A stretch of 64,000 nt of DNA from Gadus chalcogrammus (lineage: Eukaryota > Chordata > Actinopteri > Gadiformes > Gadidae). How positions within the stretch are numbered: the first letter of the stretch is position 1; each line of letters opens with the position of its first letter. Below are positions 37,052-50,357 of the stretch, in pieces. Below the pieces are notes generated by a model. The model was given only the letters and a program-made list of their open reading frames with translations. It ran no database searches and had not been told where the DNA came from. The stretch covers positions 15,591,514 to 15,655,513 of the forward strand of contig NC_079412.1 in the NCBI RefSeq assembly GCF_026213295.1. Reading direction: 5' to 3'. Made by a program: the position numbers and the translations under genes.

Positions 37052-37057
37052 AATAAA
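37052..37057 (+). promoter_or_regulatory. birc5: Candidate polyadenylation signal of birc5
   Basis: AATAAA lies about 195 nt past the birc5 stop codon, after a T-rich stretch. Confidence 0.55.
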
Positions 37058-38674
37058 ACACTTTTTCTCAACATGCCACCATCTCGACCACCTCCTTTCA
37101 AACCTTGACCCTAGACAGATGGCCTGAAGCCCCTCCCCCTCCACACCAACTGTTGCCCCATCACATCTGTTACATAGTGGAACGGTTCCCTCACTACGAC
37201 CACTCACGACTGCAGTAGAAATAGCAGTCCTGGACCACCGACCTTCAGGAACCAAAGCCAATGATGCAATTAGAAAGATGACCGGAGTTGTAATGAGGGA
37301 ATAGTTGGCTTATTTATATATTTTATTTGAGCATTCAAAACATTCATAAATCTTTATAGAAAACGATACTGCACATTTTCTGATTCCAGCAGGTTCTGGT
37401 TTCATTTATTGCCTCTAGCTAAATATGTAACGTACACCTTAAACTCCCAATTGTTGAGGATGGATTGGTTTAGAAACTAGTGGATTAATGGCTGATTTAT
37501 AGCCTCTGCTTGTAATGTCATCGCCACAGCTAATTGGAGGGAGACTGTTGGCAAAAATAAAGGTAACCTGTTCTTGGTTTGCAAAATAATTAGCAACCAT
37601 TGTGAATAGGACCCACAACATGTGTGATTAGTTTCACATTAAGCCTCAAAATGAGGCCGCTGTGAATTATTTAATCTGTTTAACCCATAAACTGTATTAA
37701 GACACGTAATTACCGAAATTGCTAATGCAGCCTCAATTTGATTGTATACCGTGTGAAGTCCCCTTTCATTTGAAAAATAAGCAGAGGTTGCCTTGAAATT
37801 ATTGTTTTCCAGATGGACACAGTGTGGGAATTGTATCAAAGCTTTGATTTGATTGGAAGGTAGTGGGGGTCGACCAGATTCCACAATCCTATTTAATAGA
37901 TTTAGCCTAATTCCTCAAATTAGATCCCTTTTATGATATTAACCAATTGAAATCTGTTGTGTTTACCCTTTATTCCCAGCTATAGGCTACCCTATAAGTC
38001 AACCTAGTGGCCTTCTCCTTCGATCTCCTAATTGATAATGTTTCCTCTATATTCGGTATGTAAATAGCGACAGAGCAGATGGACAAATGGACAGATGTTA
38101 CCAACAGAAAGTTTACAACCTGAAACTATCATTAGACCCATCTGTTGCTCCTTGTGTTTGTCCCGCCCCCCTATCCATCCTCCAATGGCTGGCCTTCATC
38201 CTCTCATCAGCATCTATCTTTCTGAAGCAGCATGTTGCATCTAGCCTGACCCGTTTGAACCATTCCTCTTATCAACTCTTGTTTCATTTCTTTAAAAGGC
38301 ATTGAAAAATGCAACCCTTTAAATAACTAATTATTTGTTATTAATGTTTTTATTCAACAGCATAGGATGATGTTGAGCTGTAGTGACATGTTAATAACTT
38401 AAGGAGCACACTGTCTTCACCAAAGTGTTGCTAGATTAATACGGTCTGCACCACATTGCGGCTGCTATATAAACACAGTCTTCACCCGTTGTTAATGTTC
38501 AATTTGTTAAGAATGTCTTTACCTCAGTAATGCTATCTTAACAATGTCTTCACCACAGTGATGCGACTAAATCTAACCTAAAACCCGTAATAATACCCCC
38601 CCCCAAAAAAGAGTACCCTTCTGTTTTCCCTGTATAATTCCTCCATCTTTTCTCTCTCTCTCCCACACTCTCAC

Positions 38675-38851
<177 letters not shown>

Positions 38852-39177
38852 TATATATGTGTCTCTGAGAGCAGTGGTGCTGGCGGTGTCCCTCTGGCCC
38901 TCCCACCTTGTCTGGTTTCTTTATGTGTGCCCTCTTCCAAAGGGACCTCCATCTGTTCCCTCGCGCGGCCCATTGTAGTGTCTCAAAGCCTGGGCAACTT
39001 CCACAATGCAGTGGGCGTGCAGAGGGGGGGCCCGGGTAAACACGGCAGCATCCCGATCCCATTAGAAGCTCTTTAATGCCCAACTCCCGAGTACTTTCAG
39101 AGCTATGGGTGGAGAAGGCCCAGCCCTCTACCCCCTGCACACAATGTCATCTTTCACACGCACTCCCCTAGGTATTG

Positions 39178-39560
39178 AGTGTGCTGTTTGACCCTCTAGC
39201 CCTAACCCACTCCCATCGCTATTAAATGTGCTGATCAGCCCTCTAACCCTAACCCACTCCCCTAGGTATTGAGGGTGCTGTTTTGCCCTCTAGCCCTAAC
39301 CCACTAGGTATTGAGGGTGCTGTTTTGCCCTCTAGCCCTAACCCACTCCCCTAGGTATTGAGGGTGCTGTTTTGCCCTCTAGCCCTAACCCACTCCCCTA
39401 GGTATTGAGGGTGCTGTTTTGCCCTCTAGCCCAAACCCACTCCCATAGGTATTAAATGTGCTGATAAGCCCTATAACCCTAACCCACTCCCATAGGTATT
39501 AAATGTGCTGATAAGCCCTATAACCCTAGCTCGGTCCCAGGGTATCGAGTGTGCTGATGT
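39178..39560. repeat. 47-bp minisatellite with telomere-like words
   Basis: Units of about 47 bp contain TAGGTATTGAGGGTGCTG followed by CCCTCTAGCCCTAACCCAC. Copies start near 39304, 39351 and 39398, with shortened or diverged copies on both sides. Confidence 0.85.
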
Positions 39561-39971
39561 CCCTGCAACCCTAGCACCAACCCACTCCAATATGCATTGA
39601 GAGCTGACTGGCCCTCGCAGCTTCACTCCCCCTTTTCTTTTCTTTTTACATTAATGACCAAGCTGTTATCATCATACCTGTTGACATCATACCACGTCCT
39701 ACATGTAGGCCTATTTGTTTGTTGTCCTGTATTTATGTGTGATTGTTGTCCTACTTGTATGTGATTGATGTTCTCAGCGAATGCACTTTACAGCCCAAGA
39801 CAATTTTCTAATACCTCCTTCCTTAAGGAATTATATGAAATTATTATTATTACTCACAATTTTCCCACATTTCTTGTGGATTTCCAATCAATGATGGTAA
39901 ATATAGTCAATTGAAGCAATAAATTCCTCAAGGCATGGTAAATTGCCAGATAAAACGATTTGCTAGAGAAG

Positions 39972-40500
39972 CAGTGCCGGCCCTGCTACTACATGTACCT
40001 ACCAGGATGCACTGCGAGCAAGCAGAGGGGAACCCCCAGGGCCCCAAGACCCTGAGGGCCTAGGGTATTCTGGATATTCAAATTTTATTTTATTAATTCA
40101 TTATTATCCATAAACGTCTAAACAAAATGTTTCTGGGGAAATAAACCCTTATAAACAGCCTATCCAATTTTTCTTGCAACATGAAGGCTTATATGAAAGA
40201 AGCTCCTTTGTCAGCCAAATCAGAATGATGCTCAAGGAAAATGCTATGCAGGTCTGTGATTGGTGGGCCGAGCTCTGTGAATGAAGTAATAGTAATTCAA
40301 TGAGACTCATTTCAAAATGACAGTAAAACTGACCAAGCATATCTTCCCTTGTTAGCACTAACTTCATGACAAGTTCCGCCCAATGTGAGGGACACGTATC
40401 GAATAACTGGACATAAGCTTATGGGCGTGACTTTGTTGACTTCACGATGGCTGCTAGTGAGGAGGACATTTTGTTAACTTTACCGTTTTCTAGGTAAGAG
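39972..40500 (+). mobile_element. Possible 5' remnant of an hAT-like transposon
   Basis: The sequence CAGTGCCGGCCCTGCTAC at 39972 looks like an hAT terminus. About 475 bp later there is an exon-like segment (40447-40493) reading MAASEEDILLTLPFS, followed by GTAAGA. I think this resembles the first exon of ZMYM1-type hAT-derived proteins, but only from memory of the style, and I found no matching right end. Low confidence. Confidence 0.3.
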
Positions 40501-41734
40501 GACTAAAGAGTACGCTAAGCTGGTAGTTTTCTTTTTTCCCGACGGGGAAGGGGAGTCAGAGTCCCAAGGTCTAAGAGTTTAAGCTTACTGATCATATAAT
40601 GTAACATTAGCAGCAATTGTAAAGACAAAACAAAGTGGTCCTTGTAATTGCAACTTATCTTTGAAGACAACTCCTTATGTCAGAGTTACGATACTCTTGG
40701 TAACCAATATGATATCACTTTCACTATTCCTTGTCGGCCGAAACGAGTCAGCAAAACCACTGGTCAGTGGCCCTCTCGGCCAGCTCTGGGTAGTCTTTTA
40801 CAGTTTATCTCCGGTATCCTTAAGAAGGTATCCAACACGCCTCTATCCATGTGAAGCCTAAAGCCTTCAGGCTCACACACACACAGTTCTATCGCGCCGG
40901 CGACAGTATCTAACAAAAAGTGCCCATCCTGCATCTGTTTCAGCAGATTGAGTCACATTCTGTTGGCATCGGATGTCAATTTGTGCAACGGCACCACCAG
41001 TCGTTTACTCTCGGCAGCTCAGGTTCTTAACTTACTGCGCCTGCCAGGTTCTCTAACAAGACTGTCACCGAATCCCTTTTACCCCTTACCCCCTTACCCT
41101 CTTTTTCCCATAGTATCACATCTCACAAATCAATTTTAAATCAATATCTTAAGTCTGATGGCAGACGATGGGTGAAAGGGGTGTTTGACTTTCTTTCCCT
41201 TCATATTTATTTAAACCAATCATGTTGCTGGAGGAGGGTAACTCTGAGCGCTTGATTGGCATACCAAAGCTCTGCCAGCAGGAGTAAACTGGAAAAGAGG
41301 GCCATGATTTCCGACCCAGGCTCAGGGCTGTCTTCCCCAAGAGGTTCTGCTGCAACATACTAGGACTGCTTGATCCCAGATTACAACCACAGTAATGTTA
41401 AAGGGTTATTTGTACATGTTAACGTTCTGTGTCCCAAATGATAATCCAACTACAACCGACCGCCAGCCCTCTGTTCACACAAACCAAATAATATAAACAC
41501 GTGGCACAGAGAAGTTGGTACGCCCGCTCAGGCTGCAGCTACCTCACACTGAGGCAATGGTGTGGCAGTGAGTAGAAATATGTGTCATTCCTATGGCCAG
41601 TGGAGGAGAGGATGAGGAAAGGAGGAGAGGATATGAATAAGAAGCCAGGACCCCTGTTCACCTCTCTTGCCCTTCTCTTTCCTATCCCATTTTTTCTCTC
41701 CATCTCTCCATTTACTCTCACTGGCTTTACCTCA

Positions 41735-41736
<2 letters not shown>

Positions 41737-41803
<67 letters not shown>
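41737..41803. repeat. (CT)n microsatellite
   Basis: A pure CT run of about 66 nt. Confidence 0.95.
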
Positions 41804-41807
<4 letters not shown>

Positions 41808-42845
41808 CCTCCCTTGCTCCCAAATATGGCCCAGTTGTCTGTCAGCCCCCCGTAGTTCCCCCAGCTGTCTGCCTCCCCCCCTCCCTCCCACACTCCCTGG
41901 AACGAGAAGCTGTGCAACAATAGAGGCCAAAGGTCAAGAGAAGGAACAGGCTGCGTTCACAATGAACCAGTGGCGCACGCTAAAACACTGCTCCCCTTTT
42001 CCTCCCTGGCACATAAAGACAGGCCTTAAGAGAGGTGGCTGCAGAGGGCGAGGTCTGCACTCTCCTGGAGCTGGAAAAGACTGTCCTTACAAAGAGATGG
42101 CTGAAGGAGGTCAGCGTTAGGTTGCGGCTCCCAGGCGCCTTCCTCTCCTCTCAGGTGGCGTCAAGTGTGTGTGTGTGTGTGTGTGGGGGGGGGGGGGGGA
42201 GGGGGGCAGTGGGGGGCCACTGCAGTAAACCCAGTAGCGCGCGTCCTCACTGGCACCCGCCACTCCATCGCTGCACCCTGCCACCCAGGCCATTGTCATC
42301 CTCAAGAGCCATCATGTTCTCCTACAGTCAATTAAGTCATAATTGAGACTTTTGCGCTTGGTAGCAGACCAATACAGATACAAAACCTACATTCCCTTCC
42401 AGCCAATATGAGCAGATATGATATTTAACAAAAGCAGATATTATATTCAATATGAGCAGATATGATATTTAATATGAGCAGATATGAGATTTAACATAAG
42501 CAGATATTATATTTGATATGAGCAGATGTTAAATATAATTGAAGCAGCCTGTGATGTTTATTGTATGAGGTTTGTGTACCACATACACATTGCTTTATAA
42601 AGAAATATCCATGGGAAGATTTGGATAAAGACTAGATGGTACCCCATTGTATTGTGATGGATTGCATTTAAATCAGTTCTTGCCCTAGAGTGTTTTGGCA
42701 TGTGTCGCATGGGAAAACAGAGCATGTGTGGAGCGGAGAGCCAGGGTGAGGATTACACCTGTTTCTCTGAGCAGTGTTCCCATGCCCACAGCAGCCTACC
42801 GCCTGACCTGGTAGTGAGAGACCCTGCAGCATGCCTCCAAATAAC

Positions 42846-42874
42846 AGCACACACACACACACACACACACACTC

Positions 42875-42965
<91 letters not shown>

Positions 42966-43022
42966 CACACACACACATTTCTCTTTAGCTCATTCGCTCC
43001 CTCACGCAGACACACACACACG

Positions 43023-43091
<69 letters not shown>

Positions 43092-43141
43092 AAACACACA
43101 AACACTCAATTGCATTTCTCTCTTTCTCTACCGCTCTTACA

Positions 43142-43228
<87 letters not shown>
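42846..43228. repeat. Compound (AC)n/(TC)n satellite block
   Basis: AC, TC, AC, TC and AC runs alternate over nearly 400 nt, with the longest TC run at 42880-42962 and the longest AC run at 43147-43228. The apparent open frames here are purely repeat translations. Confidence 0.95.
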
Positions 43229-43234
<6 letters not shown>

Positions 43235-43310
43235 TTTTGCTCTCCTCTCTCTCAAACTGTTTTGTATTACATTTTTCAACTGATTGTTCAGAATTTAGAT
43301 TACGGTTATT

Positions 43311-43490
43311 TCTCTTATTACTAATATTATTATTAATATAACTATAATCACAATTATTCTTATAACTTATACCATTAGTGTTATTATTATTACATTATTA
43401 TTATTAGCATTATTATTATAAATGTTATTATTATTACTACTATTATTCTTTTTATTAGTATTCCTACTATTATTATTATTAAAGCAGATT
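43311..43490. repeat. (ATT)n-rich degenerate trinucleotide tract
   Basis: ATT/TTA triplets predominate, with scattered changes. Confidence 0.8.
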
Positions 43491-44523
43491 TTCAGAGACA
43501 GATCCAGTAAAAAAAAGTAAACCCTAGGAGTAAACCATTATCAACTGCTTGGTGCTGCAATTATTGCTGGATTTGTATCTCATATCATTGATAAGATGGT
43601 AAAGCTTTCCCAATGGAAATGACAAATCACCATACACTAAATGTATTTTGTTAGTTTGATGTAAATTATTTATGGATCGTTGTTATGACAAACTGTTACA
43701 TAAACTGATGCAACTATTAGATCCACTTTTAACTGATTCATATTTTGTGAAAAGCATAGCAGTTGAGCATGTTGAGTTGATGTTAAGAACATCGTACCGA
43801 TAATTAATGGAACAATGAAGGGTGAGCTTCTTTACAAAGAAATAGTATTTAATATAAGAATATCTATTCAATTAAGTGCGAAACAGCAACATATTTACAA
43901 CAGTACAATCATGACAAATATTGTTATAAAAAAACAAATACCAAAACAAAAGAAATATACCTGAATCACCCAAATAAATAAGTTAAATACATCATCATCC
44001 ATATTGATACCAGAGGCTAAAGACTGGTATCAAAAGGACAGCTAAACAAATGGTGAAGAGAAGAAAATAAAGAGAGGAAAATAGTTATCAAAATAAATAT
44101 TAAATACAGATATAAATAGATGTGTATTCTTCATATGGCAGGAAGACATTGGCTTTAGGTCTTGGTACACAATTAGTGCACAATTAATCTTTGCTTCAAA
44201 TTACTTTTTTTGATCAGCTTTCACAATCTGAAGGTATGCAGATCTCAGGCCTTTCTGTTGTCTTGTACAACACCCACATCTGTGCAGCTGGGGTATTACA
44301 GCTGATTTGGGCCAGATTATCCAAAATAACAACCACAAAAAGTTTACAAAACAAAACATCATATCAAAATAACTTATATAATCATTCCAAAATAAAGATG
44401 GACGCATTTCTACTTCAGGTAGACTGGGATGAGGTCTCTCTCTCTGTGTCTCCTTGTGGACTCTGTCTTTTCATGGTGTGTTCGCGGCCCCCGGGACCGG
44501 ACTGTAGCAGTTCATCCAGGAGC

Positions 44524-45597
44524 TCATTCACTGTAAATGGCTCCCATCTGCGAGGGGACCATATGTGACGGAGCGAAGGAGTCAAAGGCCATTTCCAGTG
44601 GGAGCTCGTAGCGGGACGGCCGGAAGAGCACGTGGCCCGCTTGGCCCCCCGGCAGCCCCCCCATGGCCGAGGAGGGGTAGTGGTGGGACGAGAGGTAGTG
44701 GCCGGCGTGGGGGGCGGTGTAGGTCCTCTCCCCCTCGATGGGAGAGGGCTCTTGCTTCAGGGAGAACTGGCCGCTGATGCTGAGCGGGGGGGTGAGGGGC
44801 CCGTCGTACGGGGGGCTGCCACCGCTGCACTCGCCCGAGGAGGGGTGGTCGTAGGATGGGCCCTTGAAGCCCTTGACGTGGAGGAGATGGGAGGCCTCCA
44901 GGGAGCCGTAGGGAGGGCTGGGGAGACCCGGGGAGGGGAAGCTGAGGTGATGCCCGGCCTGGGGCCCTCCGACGCCGGCCCCCGGGACGCCCCCACACTT
45001 GTCCTCCATCTGGTTGAGCATCATGGGAGTGGCCCCCAGCTGCAGGCAGCCGGCCACCAGGTTGCTGGTGGGCTGAGACAGGCCCTTGCACAGCATCTCC
45101 ATGAAGCCCAGGCTCTCCGGGGAGCGCCCGCTGTCCAGCACCTCCGACAGGGCCCAGATGTAGTTGCGAGCCAGCCGCAGGGTCTCGATCTTGGACAGCT
45201 TCTGGGTCTTGGAGTAGCAGGGCATGACGCGCCGCAGGTTGTCGAGGGCGTCGTTGAGTCCGTGCATGCGAGAGCGCTCGCGAGCGTTGGCCTTGACCCG
45301 CCGGACGCGAACCCGCTCCTGCCTCACTTTGGGCACCTTCTTCCTCTTGGGGCCGCGTCGTTTGGGAAGCTCCTCCCCGTTGGGCCCGATTATCTCCTGG
45401 TCGTCTTCTTCGTCTTCCTCCATGTCGTCGCTGCAGAGCTCCGTGGAGCCCTCCAGGCCGTCTGTCGTCAGCCCACAGCGCCCCCTCATGTCCGAGCTGT
45501 CCTCTCCGTCCACGGAGCTAACGTCGTCGTCCAGCCAGCCAAGGGAGCTCACCAGCTCAGACACGTCGCCAGCCTTCCCGAAAGGTTTGGTCATCAT
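44524..45597 (-). CDS. neurod4: Neurogenic differentiation factor 4 (bHLH)
   Basis: One uninterrupted coding exon encodes 357 residues, the usual NeuroD layout. The product is a proneural bHLH transcription factor that binds E-boxes with an E-protein partner. An acidic stretch (58-68) is followed by KRRGPKRKK and the bHLH domain at about 99-154. That domain contains [20 protein letters not shown] and [53 protein letters not shown] and [20 protein letters not shown] follow, typical of the NeuroD C-terminus. [12 protein letters not shown] and [11 protein letters not shown] match NEUROD4 better than NEUROD1, 2 or 6. A CTCCAG acceptor six bases before the ATG (boundary 45604/45603) suggests an untranslated first exon upstream. 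That exon was not located. Confidence 0.92.
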   Translation of the reverse strand: MMTKPFGKAGDVSELVSSLGWLDDDVSSVDGEDSSDMRGRCGLTTDGLEGSTELCSDDMEEDEEDDQEIIGPNGEELPKRRGPKRKKVPKVRQERVRVRRVKANARERSRMHGLNDALDNLRRVMPCYSKTQKLSKIETLRLARNYIWALSEVLDSGRSPESLGFMEMLCKGLSQPTSNLVAGCLQLGATPMMLNQMEDKCGGVPGAGVGGPQAGHHLSFPSPGLPSPPYGSLEASHLLHVKGFKGPSYDHPSSGECSGGSPPYDGPLTPPLSISGQFSLKQEPSPIEGERTYTAPHAGHYLSSHHYPSSAMGGLPGGQAGHVLFRPSRYELPLEMAFDSFAPSHMVPSQMGAIYSE

Positions 45598-46820
45598 TGT
45601 GATCTGGAGGGCCGGAGAAGATTCCCTTGTTAATTAAAGTGCTTTCATGGACATTCGTTCATAAGTTATTAAAAGGAAATTTAATAAAAGGAAAAGGGTG
45701 TCACTGTCTGTTGTTTTATTTTAAATTCTGCGTCTCGTAAAACAAAAAGGACGACTTTTTTTTATTTGTCTGTGGACAGTTATTTTTCGACGACCATGAA
45801 CGAAGAGGCAGACTGGAGAAGCGATATGACTATTAATAATGTAGCCTATTTTATTCATCAATGGAAAGAAATAAGCTTTTCGTTTGTTCCCTGCTGTTAT
45901 ATCATATGCCTATTGTAAAGAGACGCGGTCAATCTGGGACATGATGGGATTTACCCGCACAAAAAACCAGAAGATTAAATTTGGGCAAATCGTGGGAACA
46001 AGTCTCCAAATAACATTCAAAGATTTAAATTGTCCATCTCCCATTTGATTAAATTTGTTTGGCATTCTCGTTTTCGTTGGAAATGAAATTAAGTTTAAAA
46101 TATCCTTACTTGATTGATAACTAAAACTCAACAATGTTTATAGGCATGATTGCCTCAATCTGATTGAAATGTTTTTAACTGACTTTCTTTAAGGTGGCAC
46201 AGTTTATTCTAGCCATAATTAATTTCACGATACATCTTATCGCATTTAGTAAACGTCCAGAATGAGAAACATTCAAATAATGCTATATCAAATGATTACC
46301 TTACAATTCGAATAAATAGGTAATATATATTTACCATTGTTATATCATAGTTTTCTGCAAATATCAAAATATCAGAAGTATCAAAACATGCATCAACCCT
46401 GGAGTGCAGTTTGCTCTCACTCGCTGACAACGGATCAGAGGGTACGTACACATTTGCACACATAGGCCTATATGTCTCATAACCATTATGTTATCTGTGG
46501 CTAAAGCAATGTAGGCAATGTAGTGAAAACTCACAGGTCTGTTATTTTCCTCTGCTTGCTCGTCGTCACTCTGCTCAGAACGTTGTACGCAGTTTGAGTC
46601 AATCCTCACAACACCTGTCTGTCCTGCGCTCTTTAATCAGATCGCGTGGGCTTGTCATGTCACACTGACAGGACTGCGTATGTTTGTTGGCTTTAGGGCG
46701 CGTGGACAGGCTCCTCCTGCTGGCGCCCCGCCCATAGGCCCAGAACGCGTGGACGGCTCGTGGCTAAAAGTTGGACCAAACAAAACATGTTCTGATTCGC
46801 AACTCTGTTTGCGCGCTCGG

Positions 46821-46822
<2 letters not shown>

Positions 46823-46912
<90 letters not shown>
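46823..46912. repeat. (CA)n then (CG)n tract upstream of neurod4
   Basis: A CA run of about 77 nt turns into GCGCGC. Alternating purine-pyrimidine sequence like this can adopt Z-DNA. Confidence 0.95.
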
Positions 46913-47687
46913 GCACGCACGCACGCACCCCCCCCCCCCATACACACACCTTCCAAGCGACCTTCCAAGTGTGATTGCGCGCGTGTTCTTACGACTGTGC
47001 GCTAATGTGACCGACAGAGACCTGACCTGATGCGCTCATCAGCGGATTTGCCACAAACTTTGGTTTTCCAAGTATAATCACTATGACAAAAAAATTATGC
47101 AACAAGAAATATATCCCGGAATGCACTTTATTGCGCGTTGTTATTGTGGCAATTGATTGTCCCCAATATGTTCAGTCAGTTGGAATCGATGAATTCTGCT
47201 TAATTAGGCAGTAGAGCCTTGCCTGGTGAAGGGACGCGTCGTGTAGGCCTATCTGTAAGTGATGGTGACAGCTTGCTGGGTGCATTGTTCTACTGGCCAT
47301 TTAGGGTATCCTCGGTCTATGCATCATATTCGTAACCGCTTTACTCATGGAGAAGGGCCCAAAACGCGAAACCATAGCGTTTCTAACTTAATAAATAGAT
47401 AGACATACAGACATGAAGACGGACAGATGGATGAATGAACGGATGAAATAACAAATATAAACACGAGTGTTGGTTTATCTGTCGGGGCCATTAACCATCT
47501 CTGTTCTCTGTCTGAGCCAAGTGAAAACAAAGAAAAACTACAAATTCCACGGTCCCCGCACAAGACCCTCATGCGAGGCGAGCCGCCTCACAGTGGGGGT
47601 CTATTGTAATGATTCCTCATCGTAAGGCGGGTCTTGCGAGTCGCGCGTGTCCTTGCAATGATCCCATTGTACGCGCAACGCTCCTCT

Positions 47688-47689
<2 letters not shown>

Positions 47690-47744
<55 letters not shown>
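47690..47744. repeat. (CT)n microsatellite
   Basis: A CT run of about 55 nt. Confidence 0.95.
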
Positions 47745-47748
<4 letters not shown>

Positions 47749-47865
47749 TACCATGTCTTGGATTTAGGAAATGCTCACATCTCCAATCAGCGCCAATGCG
47801 TCAACGAATTATTTAACGATCCTAAACAGATGGCTTCGTATAGGAAGCAGAAAAAACTGGGGGTG

Positions 47866-47869
<4 letters not shown>

Positions 47870-47909
<40 letters not shown>

Positions 47910-47943
47910 GGTGGGGGTGGGGGGGGGGGGGGGGGGGGGGGGG
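47870..47943. repeat. (GT)n followed by G-tract cluster
   Basis: A GT run of about 33 nt is followed by G-runs of 3, 5, 5 and about 25 separated by single T bases. This is a strong potential G-quadruplex on the plus strand. Confidence 0.9.
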
Positions 47944-48085
47944 CATCTGTTGCTTCGATGCTCACGCGCGTCAATAGCCTGAACAAGATCATGTCTCGTG
48001 CTGAAACAGCGCATTATCCGGATTACTAACGGCCCGTTTGCTACTATCGCTGCTTACCATCAACACACTGGAGTCTCGTGTCTAT

Positions 48086-48205
<120 letters not shown>

Positions 48206-48289
48206 ACGTGTTTGTGCGCGTTTATGTGTGTCTGAGTGCAACAACCATAATGTGTCTGTGTCCCTAAAGCTCCATACACACACACCAAA

Positions 48290-49080
48290 AGAGGAACTCA
48301 ATAATTCAATAACTCTGTAACTCAATAACCCATTAATTCCGTACTGCCCCAACTCAGTAACCCTGGAACTTATTAACTCTGTGACTCAGTAACTAAGTAA
48401 CCTAGTATGTAACCCATAAACTCTGTAACTCTGTAACTAAGTAACCCTGTATATTACTATGTAACTCAGTAACCCTGTATGTTATCATGAACTCAGTAAC
48501 TCAGTAACCCTGTATGTTACTATGTAACTCAGTAACTCAGTAACCCTGTATGTTACTATGTAACTCAGTAACTCAGTAACTAAGTAACCCTTTATGTTAC
48601 TATGCAACTCAGTACCTCAGTAACCCTGTATGTTACTATGTAACGGAGTAACCCTGTATGTTACTATACAACTCAGTAACTCAGTAACCCTGTATGTTAC
48701 TATGTAACGGAGTAACCCTGTATGTTACTATGCAACTCAGTAACTCAGTCATCCTGTATGTTATGAACTCAGTATCTCAGTAAACCTGTATGTTACTATG
48801 TAACGGAGTAACCCTGTATGTTACTATGCAACTCAGTAACTCAGTCACCCTGTATGTTATGAACTCAGTATCTCAGTAACCCTGTATGTTACCATGAACT
48901 CAGTATCTCAGTCACCCTGTATGTTATGAACTCAGTATCTCAGTAACCCTGTATGTTACCATGAACTCAGTATCTCAGTAACCCTGTATGTTACTATGAA
49001 CTCAGTAACTCAGTATCCCAGTCACCCAGTACACCAGTAACCCAGTAACCCAGTAACCCAATACTCCAGTAACCGAGAAT
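48290..49080. repeat. 36-bp minisatellite array
   Basis: About 20 imperfect units built from ACTCAGTAACTCAGTAACCC plus TGTATGTTACTATGTA, with shorter variant units mixed in and a simple CAGTAACC-rich tail. Confidence 0.9.
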
Positions 49081-49429
49081 TAATGTTGTCAACAATAACA
49101 TGAAGCTCCACCTGCGGTCCGAGTGAAGACGTGTGCGTGGTTTGCTCTAGATTGTGTACCGTTACACGTTTTATCTGTCTTTACAAACACTCAATACATT
49201 TGATTCCATTTCATAGTGTTAGAAACCTGGGGCCCCCTGCTTGAGCTGCTCCCCCCGCGACCCGACCCCGGATAAGCGGATGACGATGAGATGAGCGTTA
49301 GAATCAATGGGTTTTATGTATATTTCTTATAGTTAGAAAGGATTTTTTGTATGATATTTTAAACTATACGCCAGTTCTGTACAACATTGTCATGGTAAAT
49401 GCATGACACAAAATGTTCTCCAAAATTAG

Positions 49430-49700
49430 TAACAGTACAACGAGAACCAGTTCAATCACTACCAGTACAATGAGAAACAATACATTGAGTTCTGCTACAA
49501 CAAGAACTCTACCTCGAGAACCAGTTCAATGACTCCCAGTACAATGAGAAACAATACATTGAGTTCTGCTACAACAAGAACTCTACCTCGAGAACCAGTT
49601 CAATGACTCCCAGTACAATTAGTACCAGTGCAATACCAGTGCAATGTCTACCAGTACAATAAGTACCAGTACAACGAGTACCAGTACAATGAGAATCAGT
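49430..49700. repeat. 73-bp tandem repeat built of shorter units
   Basis: The word GAGAACCAGTTCAAT recurs at about 49443, 49516 and 49589, a 73-bp period. It is followed by short AGTACCAGTACAA units. The larger unit itself contains smaller CAGTACAATGAGAA-like words. Confidence 0.85.
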
Positions 49701-50205
49701 CGTATCTCTCTTGTTATCTTTTTAAGAGCTGTTGTTATCGCCACCCAAATCCCCCCCCCCCCCCAACCTCCTCCCTCTCCCCCAAACTCTCCCCTTTCCC
49801 CCACTAGCCCCTGCCTCTCCCTTAAACTCTTCCCTCCCCCCCACAGCCCCCGTCCCTCCAAATGTCTTTTTTACCCCCCAAAAAAAAGGAATCACACTGC
49901 CACAAGTGAGTTGTCTTTGGTTGCAGGTCCCTGGGGACGGGAGGGAGAAAAGACTTGGGGGAGATGGTGAGCAGTGCTGACAGATGGGTCCTTGTTTCTG
50001 TCTCTTTCTGCAGATTTTCCCTCGCCCGCTAAAACACAGACGCAGCAGACACACTCGCGCACCGAGACTCACAAACACAATGGGCATTAAAGCTCCACAC
50101 ACATGCTCCCCTGGACCGCTTCTGAAAGCTGAGCGGATCGCAGCAAAGATGGAGCTGTGTGTGACAGAAGATCTGTGGCCTTCTGTATTCATACACTTTG
50201 GGAAC

Positions 50206-50331
<126 letters not shown>

Positions 50332-50357
50332 GTATGTGACGTGTGTATGTGACGTGT

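Noticed and set aside
42700..43341. 213-residue plus-strand frame with Ser-Leu and Thr-His runs
   Set aside because: It is the translation of alternating (TC)n and (AC)n tracts.
44565..45637. Long plus-strand frames opposite neurod4, including one of 333 residues
   Set aside because: Shadow of a GC-rich single-exon gene; the minus frame has a full bHLH protein and the plus frames have no recognisable domain.
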